From positions 881,001 through 945,000 of the forward strand of contig NZ_CP060204.1 of the NCBI RefSeq assembly GCF_014250475.1: a DNA stretch of 64,000 nucleotides, in the 5' to 3' direction. Below the pieces are notes generated by a model. It saw nothing but the letters and a program-made list of their open reading frames with translations, had not been told where the DNA came from and did no database searches. The DNA comes from Selenomonas timonae. GTDB lineage: Bacteria > Bacillota > Negativicutes > Selenomonadales > Selenomonadaceae. Of the stretch, positions 11,618-21,033 are shown piece after piece (position 1 is the first letter of the stretch; every line of letters begins with the position of its first letter). Both the position numbers and the translations under genes were made by a program.

Positions 11618-13067
11618 ACGCGAATTTGAGTGTGTGAAGCGGGATGCAAAGGCAGGGCGAATGGAGGCAGCACTGCATCGTTTGCAGAAAATGGAGCAAG
11701 AAGATTTATTCCCTATGGAGCGACGCTGGGAACTGCATGAGCTTATGGGGCAGATACTCTTCTTGTTTGCCGATTTGAAGGCTGCACTCCCGCATCTGAA
11801 GCTTGCGTGGGAACTGCCGCGCACAGATCATGGTGCACGTCTGGCGGCACTCAGCAACTATCTCATGTACCTTCACTATATCGAAGGTGTGACGAATGAG
11901 GAAATGCGGGCAGCACATTCCTCATATGCAGAAATGATGGGGACGCTGACTCAGTTTTCACATGGGAAGAGACGGCGAAAACGCATCAGGGTCGGTTACC
12001 TCTCGCCAAATCTCACAGATCACATTGTGCTGAACTTTGCAATCCAGCTCTTTGCAGACTATGATCGAGATCGTTTCGAGGTTTATCTCTACGACATAGG
12101 AGATCTGCAGAGTGAGGTGACAGACTGGGTCGCAGGGATGGCGGATCGCTATGTCGACCTCTCGAAATTCAGCCCCCAAAAATCGGTTGAGCATATCTAT
12201 GCCGATCAGGTGGATATTCTCTTTGATCTTGCCGGGCATTCGGCAGGCGGGGCAACACTGCAGATTGCGGCATATAAGCCTGCGCCTGTGCAGATCTCTG
12301 GAATCGGCTACTTCAATACGACGGGGCTCTCTGCGATGGACTACTTTCTCGGTGATGCAATTGTTGATCCGCCGGAGATGGACGCGCTGTTCACGGAGCG
12401 GATTCTGCGGCTGCCCGAGACGCATCTGTGCTTTACCCCCTCCGAGCGCTTTCGCGCATACGAGAACCTACACCGCATGCCGCATGATCCGCCTGTATTT
12501 GGAAGCTTTAACAATTTTGCGAAGATCACGGACGAGATGCTTGCTCTCTGGGCCGAGATCTTGCGCGCGGTGCCGACGGCGCGGCTTCTCTTAAAGAATG
12601 TCCATCCGCGCGAGGAGACACTGAATCGCATGCGGCAGCGTGCAGAATATGCGGGGATCGATCTTGCGCGTTTGGAACTGCGCCCCGGTTCGAAGGATTA
12701 TCTCCGCGATTATCTGGACGTGGACATCATCCTCGACACCTATCCCTATCAGGGGGGAGGGACAACCTGCGAGGCGCTCTTCATGGGACTTCCTGTCGTG
12801 ACAATGGCGGGGACGCGTCATGGGGCGCGCTTTGCCGTGAGCCTGCTGAAAAATGTGGGATTGGGCGAACTTGTAGCAGAGAGCTCCGTGGCGTATGTGG
12901 AGCGTGCCGTCGGGCTGGCAAATGACGCGGAGCTGCTTGCGGCTCTGCACACGGCGATTCCCAGAATGATGCGGGCGTCCCCCCTGATGGATGGTGCACG
13001 TTATGTCCGTGCTGTGGAGGCGACATATGAGATGATATGGGAGCGATACCTCAATGAAGAAGCGTAA
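11601..13067 (+). CDS. Single-module GT41 glycosyltransferase
   Basis: A 488-aa protein: a short TPR-like N-terminal part (about 1-120), then one complete GT41 catalytic region. RVGYLSPN lies near residue 129; DLAGHSAGGATLQ has the conserved His; FGSFNNFAK has the conserved Lys; QGGGTTCEALFMG lies near 382. The start at 11601 lies inside the previous gene (17-base overlap), the shortest start that keeps the full module; there is no strong ribosome-binding site, so coupling to the upstream gene is likely. The 3' end overlaps the next start. Probable flagellin O-glycosyltransferase by neighbourhood. Confidence 0.85.
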   Translation: MQNPFEREFECVKRDAKAGRMEAALHRLQKMEQEDLFPMERRWELHELMGQILFLFADLKAALPHLKLAWELPRTDHGARLAALSNYLMYLHYIEGVTNEEMRAAHSSYAEMMGTLTQFSHGKRRRKRIRVGYLSPNLTDHIVLNFAIQLFADYDRDRFEVYLYDIGDLQSEVTDWVAGMADRYVDLSKFSPQKSVEHIYADQVDILFDLAGHSAGGATLQIAAYKPAPVQISGIGYFNTTGLSAMDYFLGDAIVDPPEMDALFTERILRLPETHLCFTPSERFRAYENLHRMPHDPPVFGSFNNFAKITDEMLALWAEILRAVPTARLLLKNVHPREETLNRMRQRAEYAGIDLARLELRPGSKDYLRDYLDVDIILDTYPYQGGGTTCEALFMGLPVVTMAGTRHGARFAVSLLKNVGLGELVAESSVAYVERAVGLANDAELLAALHTAIPRMMRASPLMDGARYVRAVEATYEMIWERYLNEEA

Positions 13068-13932
13068 GCAAAGCCGTGCAGAGCGCACGCGCAGAAAGCG
13101 TGCGCGGCGGGAAGAAAAACGTAATGCGAAAGGGACGATGACGATGGCAGAGAAGAAAATAGCAACGGTCGAGCAGATTCGTAAACATATGGAGAAAAAG
13201 GAGTATGCGGGGGTAATCAACGCCTTTGCGGACATGTTGGAGCAGGGAAATCCGCCAGAGGAGTGCTTTGGGGATGTGGCGCGCGCCTACTTCGAACTCG
13301 GTGACTATACACGCGCGGCGAGCTGGGTGACCACGACGCTCTCGAAGGATGCAAGTAATGTAGAAGTGCGTATTCTCTTGGGCCGTATTTGCCAGCGTGA
13401 GAAACGCCCCGATGATGCGCTAAAGCTCTATGATGCTATCCTGCGTATACATGGAAATGCTCTTTCCAATGAGCAGCGTGACGAGATCAAACGGCTTGCG
13501 GGGCTGGATGCGCGCCTTGCTCTGGAGAAGATACGTACGGAATATCCGCATCTGGCCGCCCTCTTGGGACTCGGTGAGGCTCCTGTCAGGGCAATGACTC
13601 CTTCTGCACCCGCCGCAGTACAGCCTGCACAAGCAGCATCCCCGACCGTGGATGCTGAGAAAAAGGCAGAGGAGATCCTTGCGAAGGAAATCCGCCCCGT
13701 GGAAAAGGTGGAGGCACTCAACGCCTTTGCGGGTGCCGCATATGTCGCGGATGACTATGCGAGTGCAAAGAACTTCCTTATGGCGGCGCTGCATCTCGAC
13801 TCGGGCTGTGATGTGACGCTCCGAAATATGGCGTTGCTTCTCCACGATATGGGAGAACAGGAGAAAGCACTTCAAGTTGCGGCAAAGATGCGTCAGACGG
13901 ACTTTATGCTCCTGCATTCTTTAAAGTCATGA
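13054..13932 (+). CDS. TPR protein with basic N-terminus, glycosylation operon
   Basis: A protein of 292 aa if started at 13054, whose first ~28 residues are almost all Lys, Arg and Glu. A start at 13144 (MAEKKIATVEQ) has an AAGGGA sequence about 8 bases upstream and would give 262 aa, so the start is uncertain. The rest is helical: TPR-like repeats near residues 50-150, an Ala/Pro-rich linker near 180-200, and another TPR-like part at the end. No catalytic motif is seen. It overlaps both neighbours. It may be an adaptor that binds the acceptor or the glycosyltransferases, which is inferred from position and fold only. Confidence 0.7.
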   Translation: MKKRKQSRAERTRRKRARREEKRNAKGTMTMAEKKIATVEQIRKHMEKKEYAGVINAFADMLEQGNPPEECFGDVARAYFELGDYTRAASWVTTTLSKDASNVEVRILLGRICQREKRPDDALKLYDAILRIHGNALSNEQRDEIKRLAGLDARLALEKIRTEYPHLAALLGLGEAPVRAMTPSAPAAVQPAQAASPTVDAEKKAEEILAKEIRPVEKVEALNAFAGAAYVADDYASAKNFLMAALHLDSGCDVTLRNMALLLHDMGEQEKALQVAAKMRQTDFMLLHSLKS

Positions 13933-15617
13933 TTACGACCAGTATTATCCTAGCGATTACAGAGGGCGCGGACTATTTGCGTGCTTCGGCAGAGGCTGTG
14001 ATCTCTGCCTATATGGACTGCGGCGAGGATGCAGAGCTGATTGTTGTGACTCCGACAGCATATCTCTCAAAGGCAGAGGAAGCGCTGCGGCATATAGATG
14101 ATATTCAGATATGTCCTGTTGAGACCAACAGCCTTGCGCAGCTCAATAATTACGGGCGTGCATTTGCTTCGGGTAGCCGTGTCCTCTTTGTGCGGGAGGG
14201 CATTCTTCTCCATGCAGAAGGACTGCGTATGTTGCTGGACATGATTGATCGGAGTGCTGACATTGGTGCAGTTGGTTCCTTCAGCAATCGGACGGTTTTT
14301 GAATGGCAGTATATCAATGCCGAGCGCCTCGAAGCAGACGGAATCACGCCCTCTACAGAGCTAGCGCAGTCCGCGCCGGAACCGACGGATAGCCTGTTCT
14401 TAGAAAACTTTGCGCTTCTTGTACGGACGGAGGCATTCGACCGTGTTGGCGGATTTTGTGCGGATTTCCCGGAGTCTGGGGGAGAGGATATTGACCTCTC
14501 CTTTCGCCTGAAGTGTATGGGATATAGGCTCATGCGTGTCCCTGTTTATCTTCGACACATCGCTGCAGACCTTTACCGTATTTATGATATGCGGCGCGCA
14601 TATGCCCGCCCTATTTTACTGAACAAATGGGGGCTTGATATCGGTCTGCCGGAATCTCTTTGGCATAAAGCTCTGATGGCGATCGACTGGCAGCAGAATC
14701 CGGCACTCATTCATGCAACCTGCCGCAGTGTCCTCCTGCGTGCACCTCTCGTCAGCATATTCATCATGACCTATAATCGTCCGGAATACTTTCGTGAGGC
14801 TCTCGAAAGTGCGCTGGCACAAACCTACCCCAATATTGAGATCATTGTCGGCGATTTTGGGACAGACGATCGTACGCAGCAGCTGGTACAGGAGTACTTG
14901 GCAGATCATCGCATACGCTATGTGCGTGCTCCTGTATCGCCGAGAAAAGAACATCATAAGATGTTTCACCCGCTTGCACAAGGAGATTTTATACAATGGT
15001 TGATGGATGATGATATCCTTCTCCCGGATCGGCTCACCTTGATGGTGGATGCTTTTTTGCGATATCCCAATGTGACCCTTGTTACATCACAGCGGGGAGT
15101 GATTGATGCAGAAGGGAAGTTTATGGGACAATGGAATGCTCCGATGCCGCTGTATGGCGCTTATGAAGTGTTCCACGGCGCGGATATTGGAAAAAAACTG
15201 TTGATTGAGCATTCTAATTTTATTGGAGAGCCATCTATTGTCCTCTACAAAAATGAAGATCATGTCCCTATTGTGGAAACAGTTGTAGCATGTGGCTATG
15301 ATGCTCTTGCAGATGTTGCCATGTGGCTTCATTTTCTTCTTCAAGGAGATTGTGTGATATTCGCCCGTGCATTAGGCCTTCTGAGACGTCATACACATCA
15401 GGAGGGGCAAAAACCGGAGAATTACATTTCGGGCGTCATTGAGTGGAAGAGCTTGATGGATGAATATAGGGGCAGCGTTTTCTTGACAGAGGAAGGATAT
15501 CATATGTGTGAGCAAGGAATAAAGGAGATGTGTTCACGCCTTGAACCCGTTTCACAAATGGTAGACCCTTCCTTGCGTCAAGCATTTTTGAATTGCTATA
15601 GGTCTGTGCTGAAATAA
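13929..15617 (+). CDS. Double GT2-like glycosyltransferase, 562 aa
   Basis: The N-terminal domain (about 1-250) has a GT-A-like layout ending in SGGEDIDLSFRLKCMGY, but at the place of the usual DxD motif it reads VREGI, so metal-dependent catalysis there is doubtful. The second domain (about 275-500) is a standard GT2 fold with IMTYNRPEYFREAL and the DDDILLPDRL metal motif. The start overlaps the TPR gene by ATGA. It is a close paralogue of the first two-thirds of the next protein. The 3' third of the gene looks more AT-rich than most of the window, a possible sign of exchange. Substrate unknown; flagellin glycan assembly is inferred. Confidence 0.8.
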   Translation: MITTSIILAITEGADYLRASAEAVISAYMDCGEDAELIVVTPTAYLSKAEEALRHIDDIQICPVETNSLAQLNNYGRAFASGSRVLFVREGILLHAEGLRMLLDMIDRSADIGAVGSFSNRTVFEWQYINAERLEADGITPSTELAQSAPEPTDSLFLENFALLVRTEAFDRVGGFCADFPESGGEDIDLSFRLKCMGYRLMRVPVYLRHIAADLYRIYDMRRAYARPILLNKWGLDIGLPESLWHKALMAIDWQQNPALIHATCRSVLLRAPLVSIFIMTYNRPEYFREALESALAQTYPNIEIIVGDFGTDDRTQQLVQEYLADHRIRYVRAPVSPRKEHHKMFHPLAQGDFIQWLMDDDILLPDRLTLMVDAFLRYPNVTLVTSQRGVIDAEGKFMGQWNAPMPLYGAYEVFHGADIGKKLLIEHSNFIGEPSIVLYKNEDHVPIVETVVACGYDALADVAMWLHFLLQGDCVIFARALGLLRRHTHQEGQKPENYISGVIEWKSLMDEYRGSVFLTEEGYHMCEQGIKEMCSRLEPVSQMVDPSLRQAFLNCYRSVLK

Positions 15618-15634
15618 GGAAGCGGTGTTCATAT

Positions 15635-18382
15635 ATGCAGTCGCAGTATCTCCATATCATTCTGGCAGCAACTGAGGATGGCCGTTATTTAGCTGCGTCA
15701 GCAGAGGCTGCTGTCGGTGCGTGCCGTGTTGGCGGCATGAAGTGCAGCATTACCATTGTTGCTCCTGCGTCAAAGGCATCCGTTGTGCAAGAGGCTCTTT
15801 CTGCTTGGTCTGAGATACAGATTGTGCTGAGAGACACCGATTCCCTTGGCTCGCTTTATAACTCCGGAGCGGGGACAGCAGGGGGAGAGCTTCTTCTCTT
15901 CTTGCGCGAAGGCATCCTTTTGGAAAAGGATGCCTTACAAGCGTTGCTCAACGCGCTTGTACTCGACGAATCTATTGCTGCAGTTGCGCCATTTACGAAC
16001 CGTACAATCTATTCATGGCAGGATCTGAATGCTGCACATATGCAGGAGGGGGAGGAATCTCCTTCGGCGTGGCTGCGCAGACGTATCATAGGCCCGACGG
16101 ACAGCATCTTCCTTGAGAACTTTATGCTGCTTATGCGGCGCAGTGTTTTTGAGCGGATTGGGAAGTTTTCTGTGGATTTCCAAGGGACTGGCGGAGAGGA
16201 CATTGATCTCTCGTTCCGTTTAAAATGTGCGGGCTATCATTTGCTGCGTGTGCCCGTCTATTTGCCACATGCAGGTGCGCAGCTCTATGATCTGCTTGCT
16301 GTGGAGCGCACATCGTCACGTCCGCTTCTTTTAGAACGCTGGGGGCTTGATGTCGGTGTTCCCGAAAAGCTGTGGACGGATGCGCTGATGGCGATTGACT
16401 GGCAGCAGGGGGCGGCGCTGATTCGGGCGACGTGCCGCAGTGCGCTTCTGTCTGCTCCGCTTGTCAGCATCATGATCCCGACGTACAACCGTCCGGAATA
16501 CTTTCGTGAGACCTTGGAGAGTGCCTTGTCTCAGACCTATCCGAACATCGAGGTGATCGTCTGCGACAATTCTACGGATGACCGCACGGAAATGCTGATG
16601 CTGGAATATCAGAATGATGTGCGTGTGCGTTATATTCGGAACAAAGCGGCAAAGACGAAGGCGGAGAACTTTATGCCGTTTGAGCATCTGGCACAGGGAG
16701 AATTTTTACAGTGGTGCATGGATGACGACATTCTCCTGCCGGATAAGATCACGCAGATGATCGACGCTTTCTTGTGTGAACCGACTGCGACCCTTGTCAC
16801 ATCTGTGCGCGGCGTCATTGATGGAGAATGTGCCTTCTTAGGCCTGTGGCAGGATGCACCGCCCATTCATGGAACCTATGAATGTTTTCGGGGGGAGGCT
16901 GTCGGACATGCGACCCTGATGGATTGTGCCAATTTCTTGGGGGAACCATCTGCGGTTCTCTTTCGGCGGCGTGATCTGACACACCATTATTGGCGTGCGG
17001 AATCGCGGGGGTATGAAACAATATCGGATTGCGCTATGTGGTTGGAGCTCCTCGAAAAGGGAGATGCAGTCATCTTTGGCAGACCGCTCAGCCTGTTTCG
17101 TCAGCATGGCGGGCAGGAAGGTCAACAGCCGCATGCGATTGTCCTTAGCCGTGTCGAATGGAGACGTCTCATTGAGGACTACTGGCGGCAGCGTGTGTTT
17201 TTGACGGACGAAGAAGATTATCGATATGCGCTGAGAAAGTTAGAGGAAGATCGCGAGGAGATCGCAGCACTGCTCCCTTGCGTGTCCGCCGCATTGCGTC
17301 AGGAATATGAGGCCACATTGCCCGATATTCATATCATGTTGATGAATCGCATTGAGGGATGCGCGTCAATTCGATTGGATGCACCTCTGAAGCAGCTGGA
17401 AGCTCGTAGCCTTATAACTTTGGGCGGGTGTGTGAATGTGGGCGATGTAGAGATTGATCTTCGGGATGTTGGGAATCAGCATGATAGTATCCTGCTTTTG
17501 GAGCGCTCTAGGATTGAACGCCGATCGGATCGAAAGCAGATGCTTTTAGCCCTTGCAGAACGGGGAAATATCCTCTTGCAGGAGTTTGACGATCATCCTG
17601 GTATCTCGAAGAAAATTGTGCAGGATGACTACTTCACGTTCCGTGCGGTCTCCGCTGTGCAGACGTCGACGCAATACCTGGCGGATTTTCTGCGTCAGTT
17701 TAATCCCTATGTCTATCTATTTGAGAATCAGCTGGAATCGCTGCCCGAGCGACGCACGTATGACGCACAGCAGAAGCGTGTAACCATCTTCTTCGGTGCG
17801 CTGAACCGTCGTCCGGATTGGGAGCTACTGATGCCGGCGATCAATGAAGCGATCCGGCGCTATGGAGATCGGCTGTATTTCCGCGTGATCTCTGATCATG
17901 GCTTCTATGAGGAACTTCGGACGGAGGCGAAGGAGTTTGCGGGTGGTATGCGAGACGCCTCTATCGTAGCTCCCTATGAGCGCTATACAGCAGCTCTGCA
18001 CGCTTCGGACATTGCGCTCCTGCCACTCCGCGATACGGAGTTCAACCGTGCCAAGTCCGATTTGAAGTTCATCGAGTCGGCAGGACACGGCGCTGTCGCG
18101 CTTGCCTCCCCGACGGTCTATGCGGGGACGGTACGCGATGGAGAGACGGGGCTGATCTATCACAGTCCCAAGGAGTTTGCCGAGAAGCTCGATCTCCTCA
18201 TACAGCGTGCGGATCTCAGGCGCACGCTCGCGGAAAATGCTTACCGCTATGTTGCGAAACATCGCCTGCTCGACCAACATCTGGACGAGTACATTGCTGC
18301 CTATCGGGAGATGTTCACACGGCGCGAGGAGTTCGAGCAGGAGCGCCGTCGGCGCGTGGAAGAATTTTTCCCGAATTTATAA
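15635..18382 (+). CDS. GT2-like, GT2 and GT4-like triple fusion, 915 aa
   Basis: The N-terminal GT2-like domain (about 1-250) has LREGI where DxD is expected and GGEDIDLSFRLKCAGY at its end. The second GT2 domain (about 272-500) has IPTYNRPEYF and DDDILLPDKI. After a linker, the C-terminal ~250 residues look like a GT4 (GT-B) domain: SDIALLPLRDTEFNRAKSD, a conserved KFIESAGHG stretch and DGETGLIY. AAGGAAG lies before the ATG, 17 bases after the previous stop. It is the last gene of the island and is followed by a weak hairpin terminator. Having GT2 and GT-B enzymes on one chain suggests two consecutive sugar additions. Confidence 0.8.
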   Translation: MQSQYLHIILAATEDGRYLAASAEAAVGACRVGGMKCSITIVAPASKASVVQEALSAWSEIQIVLRDTDSLGSLYNSGAGTAGGELLLFLREGILLEKDALQALLNALVLDESIAAVAPFTNRTIYSWQDLNAAHMQEGEESPSAWLRRRIIGPTDSIFLENFMLLMRRSVFERIGKFSVDFQGTGGEDIDLSFRLKCAGYHLLRVPVYLPHAGAQLYDLLAVERTSSRPLLLERWGLDVGVPEKLWTDALMAIDWQQGAALIRATCRSALLSAPLVSIMIPTYNRPEYFRETLESALSQTYPNIEVIVCDNSTDDRTEMLMLEYQNDVRVRYIRNKAAKTKAENFMPFEHLAQGEFLQWCMDDDILLPDKITQMIDAFLCEPTATLVTSVRGVIDGECAFLGLWQDAPPIHGTYECFRGEAVGHATLMDCANFLGEPSAVLFRRRDLTHHYWRAESRGYETISDCAMWLELLEKGDAVIFGRPLSLFRQHGGQEGQQPHAIVLSRVEWRRLIEDYWRQRVFLTDEEDYRYALRKLEEDREEIAALLPCVSAALRQEYEATLPDIHIMLMNRIEGCASIRLDAPLKQLEARSLITLGGCVNVGDVEIDLRDVGNQHDSILLLERSRIERRSDRKQMLLALAERGNILLQEFDDHPGISKKIVQDDYFTFRAVSAVQTSTQYLADFLRQFNPYVYLFENQLESLPERRTYDAQQKRVTIFFGALNRRPDWELLMPAINEAIRRYGDRLYFRVISDHGFYEELRTEAKEFAGGMRDASIVAPYERYTAALHASDIALLPLRDTEFNRAKSDLKFIESAGHGAVALASPTVYAGTVRDGETGLIYHSPKEFAEKLDLLIQRADLRRTLAENAYRYVAKHRLLDQHLDEYIAAYREMFTRREEFEQERRRRVEEFFPNL

Positions 18383-18385
18383 AAA

Positions 18386-18440
18386 ATTGCGGATGAGATA
18401 GCCTTGTTATGAAGGTTGAATCATCCGCATTGTTCTTTAT
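18386..18440 (+). terminator. Probable terminator of the glycosyltransferase operon
   Basis: A perfect 9-bp inverted repeat (18388-18396 with 18421-18429) has a 24-base loop and is followed by a T-rich stretch. The long loop makes it weaker than a standard intrinsic terminator. Confidence 0.5.
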
Positions 18441-18550
18441 TTGACGTAGATTTAGATGGATTTTCTCATACCGGCGACAGAATCAACATGATTGTGACAA
18501 ATGTCAAAGAGCATGAATACTTGTTTTTCTCATCGTTTCATGTTATCCCA

Positions 18551-18579
18551 TTGACAGTAATACATACGGCTCTTATAAT
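18551..18579 (+). promoter_or_regulatory. Consensus promoter of the cold-shock gene
   Basis: TTGACA (18551-18556), exactly 17 bp, then TATAAT (18574-18579): both hexamers are perfect. Transcription would begin near 18586, leaving a leader of about 70 bases before the csp start. No other gene is seen between 18383 and 18655. Confidence 0.85.
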
Positions 18580-18655
18580 AAGAAGAAGCATACGTGCGAG
18601 ACTGGAGAAATACTGTATGCAGGCAGATTTCTCTATCAGTGAAAGGAGAGCCGAC

Positions 18656-18856
18656 ATGACGGGCAAAGTGAAATGGTTCAGCGCGGACAAGGGATATGGA
18701 TTCATCTCCCGCGAGGACGGCGACGATGTGTTCGTACACTTTTCCTCGATCCAGGGCGAGGGATACAAGACCCTCAGCGAAGGTCAGGAAGTTGAGTTCG
18801 AGATCGTCGAAGGCGCGCGCGGTCCCCAGGCGGACAACGTGGTCAAAAAGGAATAA
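18656..18856 (+). CDS. csp: Cold-shock protein (CspA family)
   Basis: A 66-aa protein, the normal family length, forming a single OB-fold that binds single-stranded RNA and DNA. The RNP motifs KGYGFISRE and DVFVHFSSI are both present, and the N-terminus [15 protein letters not shown] is typical. GAAAGGAG lies 7 bases before the ATG. It is monocistronic, between a consensus promoter and a terminator. Family members melt RNA structure in the cold or during rapid growth; which applies here cannot be told. Confidence 0.95.
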   Translation: MTGKVKWFSADKGYGFISREDGDDVFVHFSSIQGEGYKTLSEGQEVEFEIVEGARGPQADNVVKKE

Positions 18857-18870
18857 AAACAAAGGTTTGA

Positions 18871-18898
18871 AAAGCCCGGCTTACACAGCGGGCTTTTT
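18871..18898 (+). terminator. Intrinsic terminator of csp
   Basis: A 7-bp G/C-rich stem (18872-18878 with 18889-18895) runs into a short T run. Confidence 0.85.
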
Positions 18899-19053
18899 CA
18901 TTTGCGCGGAAATAAAAGCACAATCATTAAAAAATCAGAATTTAGGGAAAGTACAATTCTTTTGCAGGTTTTTTTCGCACCATGTCGAAATACATAGATA
19001 TAAGGGAGAGCGGTGAGAAGAGCGCTCCCGTGGATAGAAAGGGGCTGTGTTTC

Positions 19054-19599
19054 ATGGCTGCATTCACGATTCGGGGAAAGAATGTCGAGGTTACACCGGC
19101 GCTGCGGGACTATGTGGAGAAGCGGGTCGGCAAGATCACGAAGTACTTCGAGAATGTCGGCGATATCTCGGTGCTGCTCTCTGTGGAGGGCAAGCATCAC
19201 AAGGTAGAGGTAACGGCTCCCATCGTGCGCGGCGTGCTGCTGCGCGGTGAGGAGCGTTCGGAGGATATGTACAGCTCCATTGATCTCGTCATCGAGAAGT
19301 TGGAGCGCCAGATTCGCAAGCAGAAGACGAAGCTCGAGCGCCGTTTCCGCCACGGCGGGTTCAAGGCTGAGGCGGTCGAGACCTTTGTCCAGCCCGTGCC
19401 CGAGGAGGACGATGTATTCCCGGTCGTCAAGACAAAGCGCTTTGCCCTGCAGCCAATGGACGTGCAGGAGGCGATCATGCAGATGAATCTGCTGAATCAC
19501 CACTTCTTCGTATTCCGCAACGCGGAGACGGAGGAGGTCAATGTGGTTTACAGCCGCAATGATGGAAAGTACGCCCTGATCGAAGTCGAAGAGGGCTGA
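19054..19599 (+). CDS. hpf: Ribosome hibernation promoting factor, long form
   Basis: A 181-aa protein. The N-terminal domain (about 1-100) matches the RaiA/HPF S30AE fold, starting AAFTIRGKNVEVTPALRDYV. The C-terminal domain (about 125-180) has the RFALQPMDVQEAIMQMNLL helix and FFVFRN typical of long HPF, which pairs two 30S subunits into inactive 100S ribosomes. The ATG at 19054 has AAAGGGG 9 bases upstream; an upstream in-frame extension has no family counterpart. It is single, with its own terminator. It is expected to act in stationary phase or starvation. Confidence 0.95.
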   Translation: MAAFTIRGKNVEVTPALRDYVEKRVGKITKYFENVGDISVLLSVEGKHHKVEVTAPIVRGVLLRGEERSEDMYSSIDLVIEKLERQIRKQKTKLERRFRHGGFKAEAVETFVQPVPEEDDVFPVVKTKRFALQPMDVQEAIMQMNLLNHHFFVFRNAETEEVNVVYSRNDGKYALIEVEEG

Positions 19600-19613
19600 T
19601 TGGAGAGAATGGG

Positions 19614-19653
19614 GGACGGTTGCGCCGCGGAGCGCAGCCGTCCTCTTTTTTTC
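19614..19653 (+). terminator. Intrinsic terminator of hpf
   Basis: A 12-bp stem with one G-T pair (19614-19625 with 19632-19643) is followed by a run of T residues. Confidence 0.9.
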
Positions 19654-19715
19654 GTCCCCTTTTTCCTGATTTTATGATATGATAAGAAACGTATTTCTTG
19701 AAATGGGGACTTTTT

Positions 19716-21005
19716 ATGCGGAAAATATACGTTATTCATCAGTGGGTGAGCCTCGTCTGCGCACTTTTTCTTTTGCTGCTGACATTGACGGGGTTGCCGC
19801 TGCTCTTTCGCGGGGAGATCAACGCGTGGAATACGGTGAATCTGCCCGCACGCGGCGGTGCGCTCCCGCTCTCCGAGATCTGGGCGGCACTGCCGGAGGG
19901 GACGGATGCCCTTACACAGGCGTTTCCCACGAAAGAGATTCTCGCGGTTACGCCGGATGCCTCGGACGGGATGCTCTACTTCCTCGTCAAGGATCGCGGC
20001 GGAAAGGCATCGCGTGCGCATATGCGCATGGGGGGTGAGCAGATCATGTACGATGTGCGGACGGGGGCGCTCTTTGACCGCAAGGATCGCGTCTACCGCT
20101 CAGAGGCGGTGCAGGAGTTCATGCACACAATGCACGTCCTGCACGTCCGCATGGGGATGGAGGAGGGCGGCCGCGACTTCCTCGCCGCGATGTGCGTGCT
20201 CTCCGTTCTTTCTATTGTGACGGGCATCTACCTCTATCTGCCGATGATGAAAAACCTTGCCTTCGGTATCCGCAGACGCAGGAGCAGCCGCCTCTTCTGG
20301 TCGGACTGGCACAAGATCGCCTCGATCTTTGCAGGCACGTGGGCGGTTCTCATGTGCGTGAGCGGCATCTTCATCGTGCTCTATTCCGTGGGCATCCGCG
20401 ACTATCACCGCACGGCGCACGCGCTTGCGGCGGAGCATTTTGCCGCGCAGACGAATGCGCCGCAGATCTCGGAGGAGGAGGCGTATGCGCGGATTGCGGC
20501 GGAGTTCCCGCAGAAGGATGTCATCTCCATGCGGCTGCCCACGGCGGACAGCGCCTACTATATCTTCCAGATTGCAGCGCCGACTGTGCGCGCAACGGAC
20601 TTTGCGTTGGGTGAACAGGCGTACCTGCCGGCAGCGGGGGATGGCGCGCCGCTCTTTGTCCCCGTGCCCGCATGGCTGACGATGGCGCCGTTCTTTTTGA
20701 ATATGCACATCCACAATCATGAGCTGCTCGGGGAAAAAATATTCTGGGCGCTGCTCATCTTCATGACGGCGGCGATGATTGTCACGGGGATCGTGCTCTG
20801 GCTGACGCGCTGGCGCAACGTGGTCTCTGCCGCCGCCGATGCCGCACAGAGGCGGACAAATGCGGCGTGGGAGGAGCCCGCGCGCGTTGCTGTGCTGACG
20901 CTGATCGTCATGATTGCGCCGATGTACGGCGGTGTCGGGGAGGGGCTGGCGCTTGCACTCAGCGCCTATCTCGTCTACTACTTTGTACACGCCATGCGCA
21001 GATGA
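19716..21005 (+). CDS. PepSY-associated transmembrane helix protein
   Basis: A 429-aa membrane protein. It opens with MRKIYVIHQWVS and a hydrophobic helix typical of the PepSY_TM family, and has further helices near residues 150-175, 210-235 and 345-365, plus a possible C-terminal one. Two stretches between helices, including AYARIAAEFPQKDVISM, resemble PepSY domains. Homologues are found with iron or siderophore uptake and as putative membrane reductases; no metal genes are adjacent here, so the substrate is open. The ATG at 19716 with upstream GGGG was preferred to a TTG six codons earlier. The following ATPase gene starts 28 bases downstream and may be co-transcribed. Confidence 0.8.
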   Translation: MRKIYVIHQWVSLVCALFLLLLTLTGLPLLFRGEINAWNTVNLPARGGALPLSEIWAALPEGTDALTQAFPTKEILAVTPDASDGMLYFLVKDRGGKASRAHMRMGGEQIMYDVRTGALFDRKDRVYRSEAVQEFMHTMHVLHVRMGMEEGGRDFLAAMCVLSVLSIVTGIYLYLPMMKNLAFGIRRRRSSRLFWSDWHKIASIFAGTWAVLMCVSGIFIVLYSVGIRDYHRTAHALAAEHFAAQTNAPQISEEEAYARIAAEFPQKDVISMRLPTADSAYYIFQIAAPTVRATDFALGEQAYLPAAGDGAPLFVPVPAWLTMAPFFLNMHIHNHELLGEKIFWALLIFMTAAMIVTGIVLWLTRWRNVVSAAADAAQRRTNAAWEEPARVAVLTLIVMIAPMYGGVGEGLALALSAYLVYYFVHAMRR

Positions 21006-21033
21006 TGCTGTGGTATAGGGAAGGGGAGCGGTC

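Noticed and set aside
18383-18655. A coding start upstream of csp extending the protein by 80 residues
   Set aside because: The in-frame extension crosses a perfect promoter and a ribosome-binding site; cold-shock proteins are about 66 residues.
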